Positions 35,036 through 47,185 of a stretch of 64,000 nucleotides of DNA are shown piece by piece. The notes under the pieces are model-generated. The model made no database searches. It was not told the DNA's origin and saw only the letters and a list, made by a program, of their open reading frames with translations. Source of the stretch: Zanthoxylum bungeanum (lineage: Eukaryota; Streptophyta; Magnoliopsida; Sapindales; Rutaceae); NCBI GenBank assembly GCA_019454045.1, contig SKCR01023422.1:1-64000 (forward strand), written 5' to 3'. How positions within the stretch are numbered: the first letter of the stretch is position 1; each line of letters starts with the position of its first letter. A program made the position numbers and the translations under genes.

Positions 35036-35624
35036 GCGTCGAATATTTCGACGCTAATAGTATACAAAATGGCCGCTGTAAGCGTACATATATTTCTTTT
35101 TAAATATATGTTAGCGTCGACTAGTTAAAAGTGACCTTTAGCGTCGAAATATTGCGACGCTAATAGTAACAAACATGGTCGCTATAAAGCTTACATATAA
35201 TACTTTTTAAATATACTTTAGCGTCGACATTTTTCGACGCTAAAAGTTTGAATTTTTGCGTCGATATATTTCGTCGCTAATAGTAAAAAAAATGGTCGCT
35301 ATAAGCTTACATATAATACTTTTTTAATATACTTTAGCGTCGACACCTTGCGACGCTAAAAGTTTAAATTTTTGCGTCGATATATTTCGTCGCCAAATAT
35401 ACAATTAGCGTCGAAAATTTAACTTTAGCGTCGAAATAAATTGGACGCAGAATACTGTTTTTTAGCGTCGCAGTTAATTATTTCGACGCTAAAAGTGGTT
35501 TTCGTCGACATTTTATCGTCCATTGTTGGCGTCTAATTTTTTCGACGCTAAATATCATTTGCGTCGAAATAGTAAGTTATGGCGTCGAAACAATTCGACG
35601 CTAAATGGTCTAATTCTTGTAGTG
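35036..35624. repeat. CACTA 3' subterminal repeat array
   Basis: AGCGTCGAA and TTCGACGCT words recur from 35036 to 35607, with a repeated ATGGTCGCTATAAGCTTACATATAATACTTTTT-type unit (about 35088, 35175 and 35293). It ends in the CACTA terminus. Confidence 0.92.
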
Positions 35625-36608
35625 ATATTATTTTCCTTGGTATATTGGATGGAAACCCGGATATAAATTCCATAGCCGCTTCCGAATGGACGGTAATTTG
35701 GTTTGCACTCGGGATACAATTCCACGTACATTTGGAGTAAATAACGTACTTTTATCTATTAAATGGTTTAATGACATATAGTCCATTAGTTGAATTCTAA
35801 AATTTTAAAACCTATAAGTGAACTAATTTTTTAATTGTTAAAATTAATTAGATCACTTAAGAAACTTGATTAAATTAGTTTAATTAAGTTAATGATTAGT
35901 AGAGACTAATAAGTATTAGTGAATAAAATTTTAAGTGTTAAAATTAGTTAGATCACTTATAATCCACTAGTATTAATAAAGATATGTTTTAGCCGAGCAT
36001 AATCTTAATACATTAGAAACTAGTGAGATAGAAACCTTAAACTTCAAAATAGTGAGTGGGAGAGGGATATACCACAATATATCCCGCGATCTCCATTGTT
36101 ATCCAGAAACGTGAGATTCAATAGGCGCCTTGAGACGGCTTTGCTTTCGTCCCCCTACAGATGGTGTCCTTATTGGGTCAATATCAAGTTTGGATTCTGA
36201 AAGGATAGAGACTCTAGATGTATTTGGTGATTTGACCTACCCTACGGCGGCACTTCACTAGTTAAGTCCAAGGGTTCCAAAATAATGGGTCACACTCACA
36301 AAGGAATGATTAAGTTGTTAATTAAAGCTTCCTTGATCAAAATAACGGTAGTTGATTAATATAGGAATAAGAGTTATTTCAGATATATTATTCAATTGAG
36401 AATGTCTCAATCTATCATGCGAATACTTGACCTACCCTACGGCGGCACTTATTTGTGGGATGATAGATAATCGTGGCATAGTAATTCTTTTAGGTTTCTA
36501 ATTCATTATACATTGATCATGCATCATGTTTAATTTTATGCCTAAAAGTTTGACAATTTTAATATGCGACGAATGAATATTGAATGTGCGTTTATTATTT
36601 TTCCAGCC
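35625..36608 (+). other. Element K leader, part 2
   Basis: Continues the leader after the CACTA insertion. No gene. CCTACCCTACGGCGGCACTT occurs twice (about 36236 and 36430), marking a ~195-bp spaced direct repeat typical of Copia leaders. Confidence 0.7.
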
Positions 36609-37579
36609 ATGGCATCTGCAATAATCTCCATTATCAAACAACAAGAAAATTTAACCGGGGATAATTATGTTAAATGGAAAAGTGACATGAATGTTATCTT
36701 GGTCTGTGAAGACCTTAAATTTGTCCTAATGGAGGAATGTCCTCCTGAGCCAGCATCTAATGCTGGCAAAGCTGCACATAATGCCTATAATAATTGGATT
36801 AAAGCTGATGAGAAAGCCCATAGCTATTTGATAGCATCCATGTCTGAGGTTCTTGCTGCACAGCATGAGCCTATGGCGACAGCATCAATAATTATGCAGT
36901 CATTACAAACATGTTTGGGCAACCTTCAGACCGGCAATAACATGAGGCAATTGCCTCTGTATTGACCGCTAGAATGAAGGAAGGCACATCAGTCCGAGAC
37001 CATGTGTTAAAGATGATGGCTCATCTTAATATGGCTGAAACCCATGGTGCACGTATCAATGTGCAAAGCCAGGTGACAATGATCATGGAAACCCTTCCGA
37101 AGAGTTTCCTGCAGTTTAAAAGCAACTGTTCTATGAATAAATTGACTTTTACATTGACTGAACTGCTAAATGAGCTCACCAATTACGAGTCTGTTATGAA
37201 TGGTCCTCGTAGGCCAAATGCCGAGGCAAATGTTACCGAATCTTCTAAATCTGCAAAGAAGAAGAAGAAAGGCAATTGGCAGGCAAAGGAAAAACCAATG
37301 AAAAAGAAGAACAACAAAAGCTCCAAAGGAACCAATGCCAAAGGAAAATGTTTCCATTGTGAACAACAAGGGCATTGGAAAAGGAATTGTCTGAAATACC
37401 TTGCCGAGCTTAAAGAGAAGAAAAACTCAGGTAAATATGATTTACTTGTCATTGAGTCTCTTTTAGTGGAGGATGATAAATCCGCTTGGATTGTTTATTC
37501 TGGTGCCACTAACCATGTTTGTTGTTCTTTGCAGCTACTTGACTCATGGAGGGACCTTCTGAAGGTAGCTTCACCATGA
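36609..37579 (+). pseudogene. Element K gag and protease region, frameshifted
   Basis: Starts at ATG 36609 (MASAIISIIK), a Copia gag with a UBN2-type N-terminus. A 1-nt frameshift near 36910 throws the frame off, and a TAA follows in the shifted frame near 36950. The downstream frame (36962-37579) carries a zinc knuckle C-F-H-C...GHWKRNC at 37349-37390. The protease site then reads WIVYSGATNHVC, where the catalytic Asp (DSGA) has become Tyr (codon 37496-37498). The frame stops at 37579. Neither capsid processing nor protease activity is expected. Confidence 0.85.
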
Positions 37580-37582
37580 GAG

Positions 37583-39063
37583 TTGGGACAGGGGATGTCT
37601 GTTTCAGCAAAAGCAGTGGGAGATTCCAAGTTAAACTTTAATAATAGTTATTTATGTTTAAATGGTGTGCTATATATTCCTGGTTTTCGCAGGAATTTGA
37701 TTTCTGTTACAAAACTTATGGAATGTGGTTTTTCTGTTTCATTTAATAATAAGTCAGTTATTATTAGTAGAAATGGATTAAATATATGCACGAGAAACTC
37801 CGAAAATAATCTATATGTATTAAGGCCGTTAATGCATGAATCACTGCATAATACTGAAATGTTTAAGATTGAAAGATCTAAAACTAAACGGCAAAAGATT
37901 TCTCATGATGATACCTATTTATGGTACCTTAGACTTGGTCATATTAACCTTGACCGGATAGATAGACTAATTAAGAATGGAGTTTTAAATCAGTTAAAAC
38001 TTAGTACTTTACCTGTCTGCAAATCCTGTCTAGAAGGCAAAATGACCAAGAGACCTTTTACTGGAAAAAGGGATAAGAGCCAAAGAAACTCTTGAGCTAA
38101 TACATTCGGATGTTTACGGACTGATGAATGTAAAAGTCCGAGGTGGTTTTGAATATTTCGTCACTTTCATTGACGATTATTCCAGATATGGGTATGTTTA
38201 CCTAATGCAGCACAAGTCAGATACATTTGAAAAGTTCAAGAGTATCGTGCTGAGGTGAGAACCAATTAGGTAAAAGCATCAAAATTCTACGATCAGATCG
38301 TGGAGGAGAATACCTTGATAGAGATTTTGAGGAATTTTAGTCGAGCATGGAATTGTTTCACAGCTCACAGCACCTGGAACACCACAACAAAATGGTGTTG
38401 CAGAAAGGAGAAATCGAACCCTACTAGACATGATAAGATCAATGTTTAGTTATAGCAATCTACCTAGTTCATTCTGGGGGTATGCATTGCAAACTGCAAT
38501 GTATATCCTGAATGTAGTTCCTTCTAAGTCTGTTTCTAAGACTCCCTTAGAGTTGTGGAATGGTCGTAAAGCTAGTTTGCGACATTTTCACATATGAAGG
38601 TGTCCAGCACATGTGCTAAAGAACAAGACTACTAAGTTGGAACCACGTTCACAGGTGTGCCTATTTGTAGGCTATCCTAAGGAAACTAGGGGTGGATTCT
38701 TTTATAGTCCAGAAGATAATAAAGTATTTGTGTCGACAAATGCTATATTTCTTGAGGATGACTATATGAGAGAGTTCAAACCTCGAAGTAAGTGTTACTG
38801 TTACTTGAGGAGTTACTTGCTGGTACAACCAGTACATCATTATCAAATGTTGACAAAGACATAACACCTTTTACATCTGAAAGTCAGATGCAAGTTTATC
38901 AGATACCATACAACCTAGGCGTAGTGGGAGGGTTGTAAGACAACCTGAACGCTATCTAGGAAATGGTGAGGTACAAGTTGTTGCATCTTGTGATGGTATA
39001 GATGATCTATTGACCTATCGTAGTACAATGGATGATACTGATAAAGAAGAATGACTCAAAGCC
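37583..39063 (+). pseudogene. Element K pre-integrase and integrase region, frameshifted
   Basis: 37583-38095 encodes the GAG_pre-integrase segment with LWYLRLGHINLDRI and CKSCLEGKMTKRPF (the integrase HHCC zinc region). A frameshift near 38075 leads into the integrase core ([52 protein letters not shown]). This core has at least one more frameshift near 38258 and stops near 38338 and 38597. 38613-38864 encodes the C-terminal SxVCLFVGYPKETRGGFFY segment. Not functional as one protein. Confidence 0.85.
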
Positions 39064-40542
39064 ATGAACCTCGAGATGGAGTCCATGTATTCTAACTCGG
39101 TCTGGGAACTTGTAGACCAACCTAATGGAGTAAAACCCATAGGTTGTAAATGGATCTACAAGAGAAAAAGAGGAATAGATGGGAAAGTACAGACTTTCAA
39201 GGCTAGGCTAGTGGCAAATGGTTATACCCAAAAAGAGGGAGTTGACTATGAAGAAACTTTCTCGCCAGTAGCCATGCTTAAATCCATCAGGATTCTTCTT
39301 TCCATTGCCGCATATTATGACTATGAGATTTGGCAAATTGATGTCAAGACTGCATTCTTGAATGGTAATCTTGATGAGAGTATCTATATGGTACAACCGG
39401 AAGGGTTCATTACCCAAGGTCAAGAGCAAAAAGTTTGCAAGTTGCAAAGGTCCATTTATGGACTTAAGCAAGCATCTAGATCTTGGAACATAAGGTTTGA
39501 TACTACGATCAAGTCTTATAACTTTGAGCAGAACATTGATGAGCCTTGTGTCTACAAGCGCATCATTGATGGGAAGGTGGTTTTCCTTGTGTTATATGTT
39601 GATGATATTTTACTCATTGGGAATGATGTAAAGATATTATCGGATGTGAAAATCTGGCTAGCTAACCAATTCCAAATGAAATATTTGGGAGAGGTAAGTT
39701 ATGTACTTGGGATTCAGATCATTCGGGATCGCAAGAAACGACTGTTAGCAATGTCTCAAGCAACCTATATCGACAAGATTCTTGTGCGATTTGGTATGCA
39801 GAATTCCAAGAAAGGTAATTTACCTTTCAGACATGGGATTCATTTGTCTAAGGAACAGTCTCCTAAGACACCTCAAGGAATTGAGGAGATGAGACATATA
39901 CCATATGCTTCTGCAGTTGGAAGTCTTATGTATGCTATGTTATGCACGAGACCAGACATCTGTTTTGCAGTGGGAGTAGTCAGTAGGTTTCAATCCAACC
40001 CAGGATTAGATCATTGGGTAGCAGTGAAACATATTCTCAAGTATCTTCGGAGAACGAGAAATTATATGCTAGTATATACAAGTCAGGATATGATTCTGAG
40101 AGGATATACTGACTTTGATTTTCAGACGGATGTCGATTCTAGGAAATCAACATCTGGATCAGTGTTCACCCTAGGTGGTGGGGCTATAGTATGGAGGAGC
40201 ATTAAGCAATCTTGTATTGCTGACTCCACCATGGAGGCTGAATATGTAGCAGCTTGTGAATCAGCTAAGGAAGCAGTCTGGCTCCGTAAGTTCTTGGCAG
40301 ATCTGGAAGTTGTTCCAGATATGGATAAACCACTCACACTTTATTGTGATAATAGTGGCGCAGTGGCGAACTCCAAAGAACCAAGAAGCCACAAGAGGGG
40401 TAAGCATATTGAGAGGAAATATCACCTCATCAGGGAGATAGTGCAGAGAGGAGATGTCGCTGTCACGCATATTCCATCCGCAGACAACCTGGCTGATCCG
40501 TTTACAAAACCTTATCGGCTAAAGTATTTGAAGGTCACCTAA
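39064..40542 (+). CDS. Element K reverse transcriptase and RNase H (open frame)
   Basis: 492-codon open frame. Copia RT motifs in order: KPIGCKWIYKRK, ARLVANGYTQKEGVDYEETFSPV, DVKTAFLNG, RSIYGLKQASRSW and the catalytic YVDDILLIGND. RNase H follows: YTDFDFQTDVDSRKSTSG, STMEAEY, YCDNSGAVA and KHIERKYHLIRE. In DFQTD the usual residue before DFQ (Ser or Ala) is Phe. It would be the C-terminal part of the gag-pol polyprotein, and the upstream frame is broken, so it cannot be made as such. It ends 52 nt before the 3' LTR. Confidence 0.92.
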   Translation: MNLEMESMYSNSVWELVDQPNGVKPIGCKWIYKRKRGIDGKVQTFKARLVANGYTQKEGVDYEETFSPVAMLKSIRILLSIAAYYDYEIWQIDVKTAFLNGNLDESIYMVQPEGFITQGQEQKVCKLQRSIYGLKQASRSWNIRFDTTIKSYNFEQNIDEPCVYKRIIDGKVVFLVLYVDDILLIGNDVKILSDVKIWLANQFQMKYLGEVSYVLGIQIIRDRKKRLLAMSQATYIDKILVRFGMQNSKKGNLPFRHGIHLSKEQSPKTPQGIEEMRHIPYASAVGSLMYAMLCTRPDICFAVGVVSRFQSNPGLDHWVAVKHILKYLRRTRNYMLVYTSQDMILRGYTDFDFQTDVDSRKSTSGSVFTLGGGAIVWRSIKQSCIADSTMEAEYVAACESAKEAVWLRKFLADLEVVPDMDKPLTLYCDNSGAVANSKEPRSHKRGKHIERKYHLIREIVQRGDVAVTHIPSADNLADPFTKPYRLKYLKVT

Positions 40543-40583
40543 ATGGTTTAGGATTACATGACATGTCTCATTTGCTCTAGTCC

Positions 40584-40593
40584 AAGTGGGAGA
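40584..40593 (+). other. Element K polypurine tract
   Basis: AAGTGGGAGA lies immediately before the 3' LTR, as expected for the plus-strand primer in Copia elements. Confidence 0.85.
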
Positions 40594-40594
40594 T

Positions 40595-42580
40595 TGTTGG
40601 GATTTATGTCCTAGAGCTTCATGTATTGTAAATGGAATTGATTATTGTTATAATAATAAATGCATTATTCTTTTTATCAAAGTTGTTTGATTTATATCGC
40701 ATATTGTCCAATTGTCTTGTTTACCTTGATTACTATTGTACATTCAGACTTAGTGTATGTTTGATGCACAAGAGGATTTAAGTCTAAAGTTAGTAATCTA
40801 AATAGTCCATAGAGAGCGAACAAGGAGGGTACTTTGTTTGTGGTATATCTATAGCTGCGGTCCATTCTATACTTGTATGACGACCTTGATCCGGGATCGT
40901 TCATGTAGTGACATGGGAATGAAGGCACCTTGTATGATAAAATCATATAGGACTGGACTCAGATAAATACGAATTTCTTTTAATATCCGTTAATCGAAGA
41001 AATTCATTTTATCTAATATATGGTCATATATGGATTCGATCTTAATCCTGAGTGTACTACGAACTCCTGCATGACAGGTTATGTCCTTTGATTTACTATG
41101 GTGAGGTTGGTGTTGCATTCCCAGCCAATAACTACATATTTTGGGGATATGATTTGGTATGTAGCAGGGAACGTTTTACATAGATATGGAATTCACTCAT
41201 TCTTACGAGAAGCAGATGAATATCTCTTTTAAGAGTTGATTCGGGACTTGAACAATTTGAGCGCTCAACTTTTCTATTACGAATAGAAAATATTTTATAT
41301 CATAATTGTTATGAATTAATTGTTCATTATAGAATTAATGGTGCTTAAGAGAAAAAATATTTAGAGGGGTTTTAACGGACTTATGACCCGGCTCTATTTA
41401 TGAGATATTCGTGAAGGGCTAATCCATATGTAATGACTATATCGATGGACACCGAATGTTCGATTTATTTAATAATCCATCTACGGTAACAAGAGTTCAA
41501 CTTCGAGATTTTAGTGGAATAACGCGGAGTTAATAATTCGTAATATTTGATTAAAGAGTTTAATTAATATTTCGGAATTATTGGAGCTCAGAACTGTAGG
41601 TCCATTTGGTCCCCGTGCTAGCTCGATTAACTGTAGCAAACCTAATATAACTAGATTGTCTAGTTATATGCTCACATTATATTTATTTATATATTTTAAT
41701 AAGATTAATAATATTTATTGTCACAAATGAAAACTATGTTAAATTAGTTTAACTTAATGTTTTCTAGAATTCTTTGATTATGAGATAATCAAGTCTTGAT
41801 TATGAGATAATCAAGTTAGTAATAATTATGAGATAATTACTACAATATAATTGAAGGTAAATAAATCATTATTAATATATTGATTTTTATTTACCATTGG
41901 AGACAAAGCCATATGGCTTACCATGTCATCCAAGCAATTATGTCTATTAGGTGGCTTGGATACACCTAATAGATTTTTCATTAGCTAAAACTTTTATGCT
42001 TTGGTATGGCCTCTACATTTATGTGTTTGCCATTGAAAGAAAGCATTGAATGCTTAATGACAAAGCCATTGTCTTTAGCTTAACATTTCTTATGCTTTGG
42101 TATGACATTCACATTTTTGTGTTGGCCATTGCAAGAAAGCATTAGATGCTTAATGACAAGGTTAGTTGGCTTGTGTAAGAGAATATAATCTCTACCATTT
42201 CTCTCACTTCCTAAGGTTAACACTTTGCATTCATTCACAAATTATTGTGAGAAAAATTTGAGAGAAAAGAGAGAAGAACTTCAAATATTCACAAGTGTTG
42301 TGAGAGTATTTGAAAATCCAAAAGGCCAAACACCATTGTGACATCCTAAATCTCTAAATAGTTTAGAGGTTTAATCTTTGTGAGTGAAGCCCACACTTCG
42401 GGTTATTGGTTTCGAGTCATAGTTCGGAAGATCGAGTGGTTGATCTAAGTGTTGGACACTAAAGGATTGATCTTGGCTAATACAACAAAAGGAGAAGGCA
42501 AAGAAAATTTTGAAGATCCATACCGGACCCGGTGCCACCACAAGCAACTTCCGCCGCGCTAAGGAAAGTCGTTTCCTACA
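40595..42580 (+). repeat. Element K 3' LTR
   Basis: From TGTTGGGATTTATGTCCTAG to AAGTCGTTTCCTACA. The GAG-centred palindromes (TTGATTAT-GAG-ATAATCAA) recur here near 41775-41845. Confidence 0.93.
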
Positions 42581-42860
42581 ATAAATACAAGTTCATTGGA
42601 TATGCTGAAAATTCTTGGGGATATCAATTCTACAATTCTGAGCAATGAAATGGATTTGTTTCTCGTTTTGCCATTTTTCTTAAAAATAAATTTTTGAGAA
42701 AAAAGTGGTAATTGTAGAAAGATTGATCTCGATGAGTTTGATACTAATATTAAGGAACTCGAGATGGAACCAGAAATCCAACTAACTGAAGGATCTACAA
42801 CATAGGTTCTACGTAAGTCGAATAGAATATTGCAACACAAATCCCCAAAATTTTGGAAAT
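42581..42860 (+). pseudogene. Old Copia integrase C-terminal fragment (middle piece)
   Basis: Resumes the reading broken at 25983: KYKFIGYAENSWGYQFYNSEQNG, then FLKNKFLR and LRKSNRI, the region between integrase and RT. Stops are frequent. It ends at GGAAAT (42855-42860), where another insertion begins. Confidence 0.75.
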
Positions 42861-44976
42861 TGCCAAGAGCACCCATAACTTTTCAGGATTTATAATTTGG
42901 TCATTTTTAGTTCAAAACATGTCAAGATCAAATACAATCAATCTCAAATTTAATATACATCATATATACATCAAATTACATCACATATATGAAAAGCCCC
43001 AAATTTGGAGGGGGATATGAACCCTAATTTTATAATTTCCTCAAATTGACAAAATAAACCAAATTAAACAAATTCAATATTTTAATTTAATCCATACCAC
43101 GCCAATCAAGTCTCACCATCATGAAACAACTCAAGAACAGTTCTAGGTCATTTATGAATGGCTAAGCAACTCTTGAATGACAACTTTAATCACTAATTAA
43201 TCAAATAAGCTAATTACTCTCAATTAGCTTATTAATTAATCTAACATGCAAAACACCTCCAACAAGCTTCAAACACATTTAATTACAAACTCAAAAAGTA
43301 GAGACATCAACTTAGCAACACAAATTGAAGCTAAGATTAATAGAAACAATTTCCATGTAGAAGAAAGTATGAAAAAACTTACAAAAATTCCAAGTTTTGC
43401 TTTTGTTTTCTTTCTTTTCTTACACCTTTTCTCTCAACTCTCTTTGTAAATTATTTGTGTAACTTGTGTTGTCTTAAAAAATGAAAAATAAAATAATTTT
43501 TTTAAATCATTTCCCCTTGGCCGAATTATCCCAAAAAAATAAATAATAAGTATTTGATTTTTTGTTTCAATTCTATTGATACAAATTTACTTGTTAATAA
43601 TGATAACCTTTATCATTAGAGAAAAGCTTTACAAGCGACCCAACCAAATCATGCCATTTCTTAAAGCTAATCATGGTAAAGATATTTGTTTTTAAATTAA
43701 TTTAATTATTTAACAATTAAATTATTAAATAAATTAAATACAAATATATTAAATATATGTATTATATTTATATTAAATATCTCAAATACATATATTAATG
43801 ATATATGTTAAATATCACAATTTGATATTTAATTCATGTGTATTTAATAAAATTAAATATTAAATATAAATACACATTAATTCGGAAATGATGATTAGGT
43901 CCCGATTACATGTATTTTTCATTTAACTGTTAAACGAGTTATAAATAATCAGTATTATTCATAAAAGTTGTCATAATGCTCTACAAGTATATTTCATTAG
44001 TAAGACTCTCTAAGTTGAGGCATATCCGTCACGGAATCAAATTTCGTGTTCATAATTCATCCACCCGTAAATTATGACGAACACGGATAAACTCTTTGAA
44101 CCATACAGGTCGAGGTCATTGCATACGTATAATCCCTCTGTCATAGTTATCCAGATTATTCCGGAGATATAGATGTAAATGTCAAATTTCTATAGATATA
44201 ATCACGTCGACATTTCTATTAGTAATCCCTTAATAACACTTAGAACTGATTTCTACAGTGTACCACGGGCCCATGAATTTAACAGATTGCTAATTCCATA
44301 TTGAATACCTATGCTCTGTACACAGAACTGACGGATCTTTTCTTGATACACACAGGATATCCTAATCATCAGTCCACACCCAACGAACGGGCGTAGGTCT
44401 GATCTAAATAGTTCGGTGACGTAACTTCCATCAAAGTGTGGAGGATAACTCATACATCCACAGTGGTATCTCAAGTCAAAGAATCATTATGCTCACTCAA
44501 CCCGAGAAGACTCTTATTGATGTTAGTGTACTATCCATTAAAAATCTTCGGTGAGTCGTTCAATGTCTATCCGTTATAAACACCTACAGGTCTATACGAG
44601 TCTCCAAGACTTATGGTTCATTGAGAAACCATCGGAATCCAATACTCCAATATACGACATGTACCGGTCTCTACAGGTTTGCTTTACTGACCAAGTAGTG
44701 TAAACCTTGACCAGGAACTTTCTAAGAATAACAATGTTATGATACAACTCAATGTCAGTTGCTACACTTTTGCAACAGTATCATAACTCATCATTCTAAG
44801 GTCTTTTACGTCTTTACCATATAATAGAAGATGTTATATAAAAGAAACTGTTTATTTTATTCATAATAAAATGTTACATTAGTATTTACAAGGAAATACA
44901 TAAAAAAATTGGCGCTCAGAGCACCAACCCAAATATTTTTAACGTCTGATGCAAGCCTTGATGTTCTCCTCTTGTA
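42861..44976 (-). mobile_element. LTR-like insertion, probably a minus-oriented solo LTR
   Basis: Bounded by the direct repeat GGAAAT (42855-42860, 44977-44982). The ends TGCCAAGAG and CTCTTGTA are partly inverted, and the old Copia reading resumes right after. On the minus strand the right part reads like a Copia LTR start, with a GTGCTCTGAGCGCCAA palindromic word at 44910-44928. AT-rich inverted repeats lie at 43640-43890, for example an 11-bp pair ATGTGTATTTA/TAAATACACAT. No gene is supported. Boundaries are tentative because the right end lacks a canonical CA. Confidence 0.5.
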
Positions 44977-46105
44977 GGAAATGGATCTGACTACGTATAA
45001 ACAAGTGATATTGGATATCGATTCGGAAAATGACAAGAAGCTATGAAATTCGAAATGGATTCTATGCATGACAATCAAGTCTGGGACTTGGTTGAACTTA
45101 TTGAAAGAGTTAAACCTATTGGTTGTAAATGTGTTTATAAAGGAAGCGAGGGCCCGATGGAAAGGTGGAAACCTTTAAAGCTTGATTGGTAGCGAAAGGT
45201 TACACTCAACATCCTGAGATTGACTATGAGGAAATTTTTTCACTAGTAGCCATGCTAAAATCCATTAGGATTATTTTAGCCATTGCTACATATCACGATT
45301 ATGAGATATAACAAATGAATGGGAAAACCGCTTTCCTAAATGGATTCCTCGAGGTGGATATCTATATGGAATAATTAGAGGGTTTCGTGTCCAATGAAAG
45401 TTCATAACTTGGTTTGTGAGCTCAAGAAGTCTATTTATGGACTTAAACAGGCATCCTGAAGCTAAAATCATCATTTTGATGAGATAATTAGTTTATCTGG
45501 ATTAATAAAGAACGAGTAAGAACCGTGTGTTTATAAGAAATTTAGTGGGAGCATAATAATATTCCTTGTATTTTATGTAGATGATATGTTTATCATTGGA
45601 AATGATATAGGATTGATGCAAAATGTGAAAGCCTACTTTTACAAGAACTTCTTTATGAAAGATATGGTTGACGCTTTCTATATACTCGGTATAAGGCTCT
45701 ACCGGGATAGTGTAAAGAAGCTTATAGGGTTGTCGCAATCCACATACATTCATACATAGATAAAATAGTAGAAAGGTACATTTTTACCAACTGCAAGACA
45801 ATAAATCTACATTTTCGATACAACATACATCTTTCGAAGAAAATTACACCTCAGACTGAGGAAGAGAGAGTTAGAATGTCTAACTTGCCATATTCTTCTT
45901 GTATTGGAAGCATTATGTATGTTATGCTATGTACAAGACCCGATATAAGTTTTGACGTTAGCGTTACTATCCGATATCAATTTGATCCAGGTAATGATCA
46001 TTGAACAACCTTGAAACATATCATGAAATGCCTTAAGTGTACTAAAGATAAGTTTCTAATATATGGGGAAGATGAGCTACAAGTTAAGTGTTATATAGAT
46101 GACAC
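44977..46105 (+). pseudogene. Old Copia reverse transcriptase, heavily decayed (right piece)
   Basis: Recognisable across shifting frames: TTYKQVILDIDSEK, AMKFEMDSMHDNQVWDLVE, PIGCKCVYK, EIDYEEIFS, KTAFLNGFLE, YVDDM-like FYVDDMFIIGND, then LPYSSCIGSIMYVMLCTRPDI. Many stops and indels are present. It ends near 46105 in the RNase H region, where element F LTR sequence begins. Together with 25641-25983 and 42581-42860 it is the oldest element in this block. Confidence 0.85.
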
Positions 46106-47185
46106 ACTCATAAAGTGGTTCTTTACTCCCAAGTATAAGAGTGTCGAAGTAATAAAATAACCTGGTAAGTCCGAGGTCGATCCATATGGAATAGATTTAG
46201 TAAAATAAAATAATAATTTAAGTGAAAATAAAAAGACTGAATTATTTAAAATGATGGATAATTTTTTAAATTGGACTACAATAATAAAATAAAATATTGG
46301 GGCTATGGGATCCACTTTTAATATTTCAAATTTAGAAATCTTACTTTTTATAATATATAAATTATCATTATTAGCCATTTAATTTATTTCAGGAATTAAT
46401 TATGGAAAAGCATATAAAATCAGCCATAAAGGCGGTGATAACATTTATCTATAACTAGTCCAGTTAGGTACTGAACTATGCCAAATAAATAAAACCAACC
46501 ATATAGGCGGTAACAAAGTTTTTCAATAATTAATCCAGATTTAAATTAAATATTAGTCTTTAGATTTCATATATTATAATATAAGTGAGATTAATGTATA
46601 TTATCATATTAAAAGCTTCGCCCTTTACCCAAGCACGATGAAATTAGCTACTCATGATTTGAAAAAACATGTATAATTTTATTACTGAAAAAAATTACAA
46701 CAAGGCTTAAAAAAACACACAAGAGCTTAAACCTTTTACAAAATTTCAAAGAGAAACGTATGAAGGAAGCTGAGGAAATTAAGCGTTGAACACCTATATT
46801 TATAGAGGTGTTCGGCACCTCTCTTACTTGCAAATTGCAAGCAATCTTTCTTTTTCTTTTTTTTAATATAAATTTGGTTGCCATCACCAAAAGAAGATGG
46901 CAACTCTTTTTAATAATATATTAATATTATATATATATATATATTATAATAATAATAATAAAATACATGTGTGGGTAAATACATCATAAACTCATTTTTT
47001 TTGCCAATCTAAACCCAGTGAATGATTTCTGAGTCCGATTTGAATATAGTTGTCATGTTCTTTTAGATTTATGGGTCTTGGAATTCATATATCATATCCT
47101 TTTTCTTGTTGAACATACGAAGCAATATTTTACCTATACAATAAATAAAAATAACAATAAAAATATATAAAAACTTAAATATAAT

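Larger units (their letters stand above)
28886..35624 (+). mobile_element. Complete CACTA (En/Spm-like) DNA transposon, 6.7 kb
   Basis: Terminal inverted repeats CACTACAAGAAT and ATTCTTGTAGTG are perfect over 12 bp, with a 3-bp TSD ATA (28883-28885, 35625-35627). Both ends carry dense subterminal arrays of AGCGTCGAA/TTCGACGCT. Between them are a TNP2-type transposase gene and a second gene with a Transposase_24-like domain, the usual CACTA gene pair. The element looks nearly intact: one frameshift in an A run is the only obvious lesion. Confidence 0.95.
25984..42580 (+). mobile_element. Element K: full-length Copia retrotransposon carrying a CACTA insertion
   Basis: Two ~1.99-kb LTRs, TGTTGGG...CCTACA, bound a 12.6-kb internal region, of which 6.7 kb is the CACTA element. 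Flanks are ATAAT and ATAAA (4 of 5 match). Coding order gag, protease, integrase, RT, RNase H is the Copia order. Gag, protease and integrase are frameshifted; the RT-RNase H part is open for 492 codons. The LTRs look very similar over the stretches I compared. Confidence 0.93.

Noticed and set aside
39064..40542. Independent host gene with a long open frame
   Set aside because: It is the RT-RNase H of Copia element K, with its PPT and LTR directly downstream.
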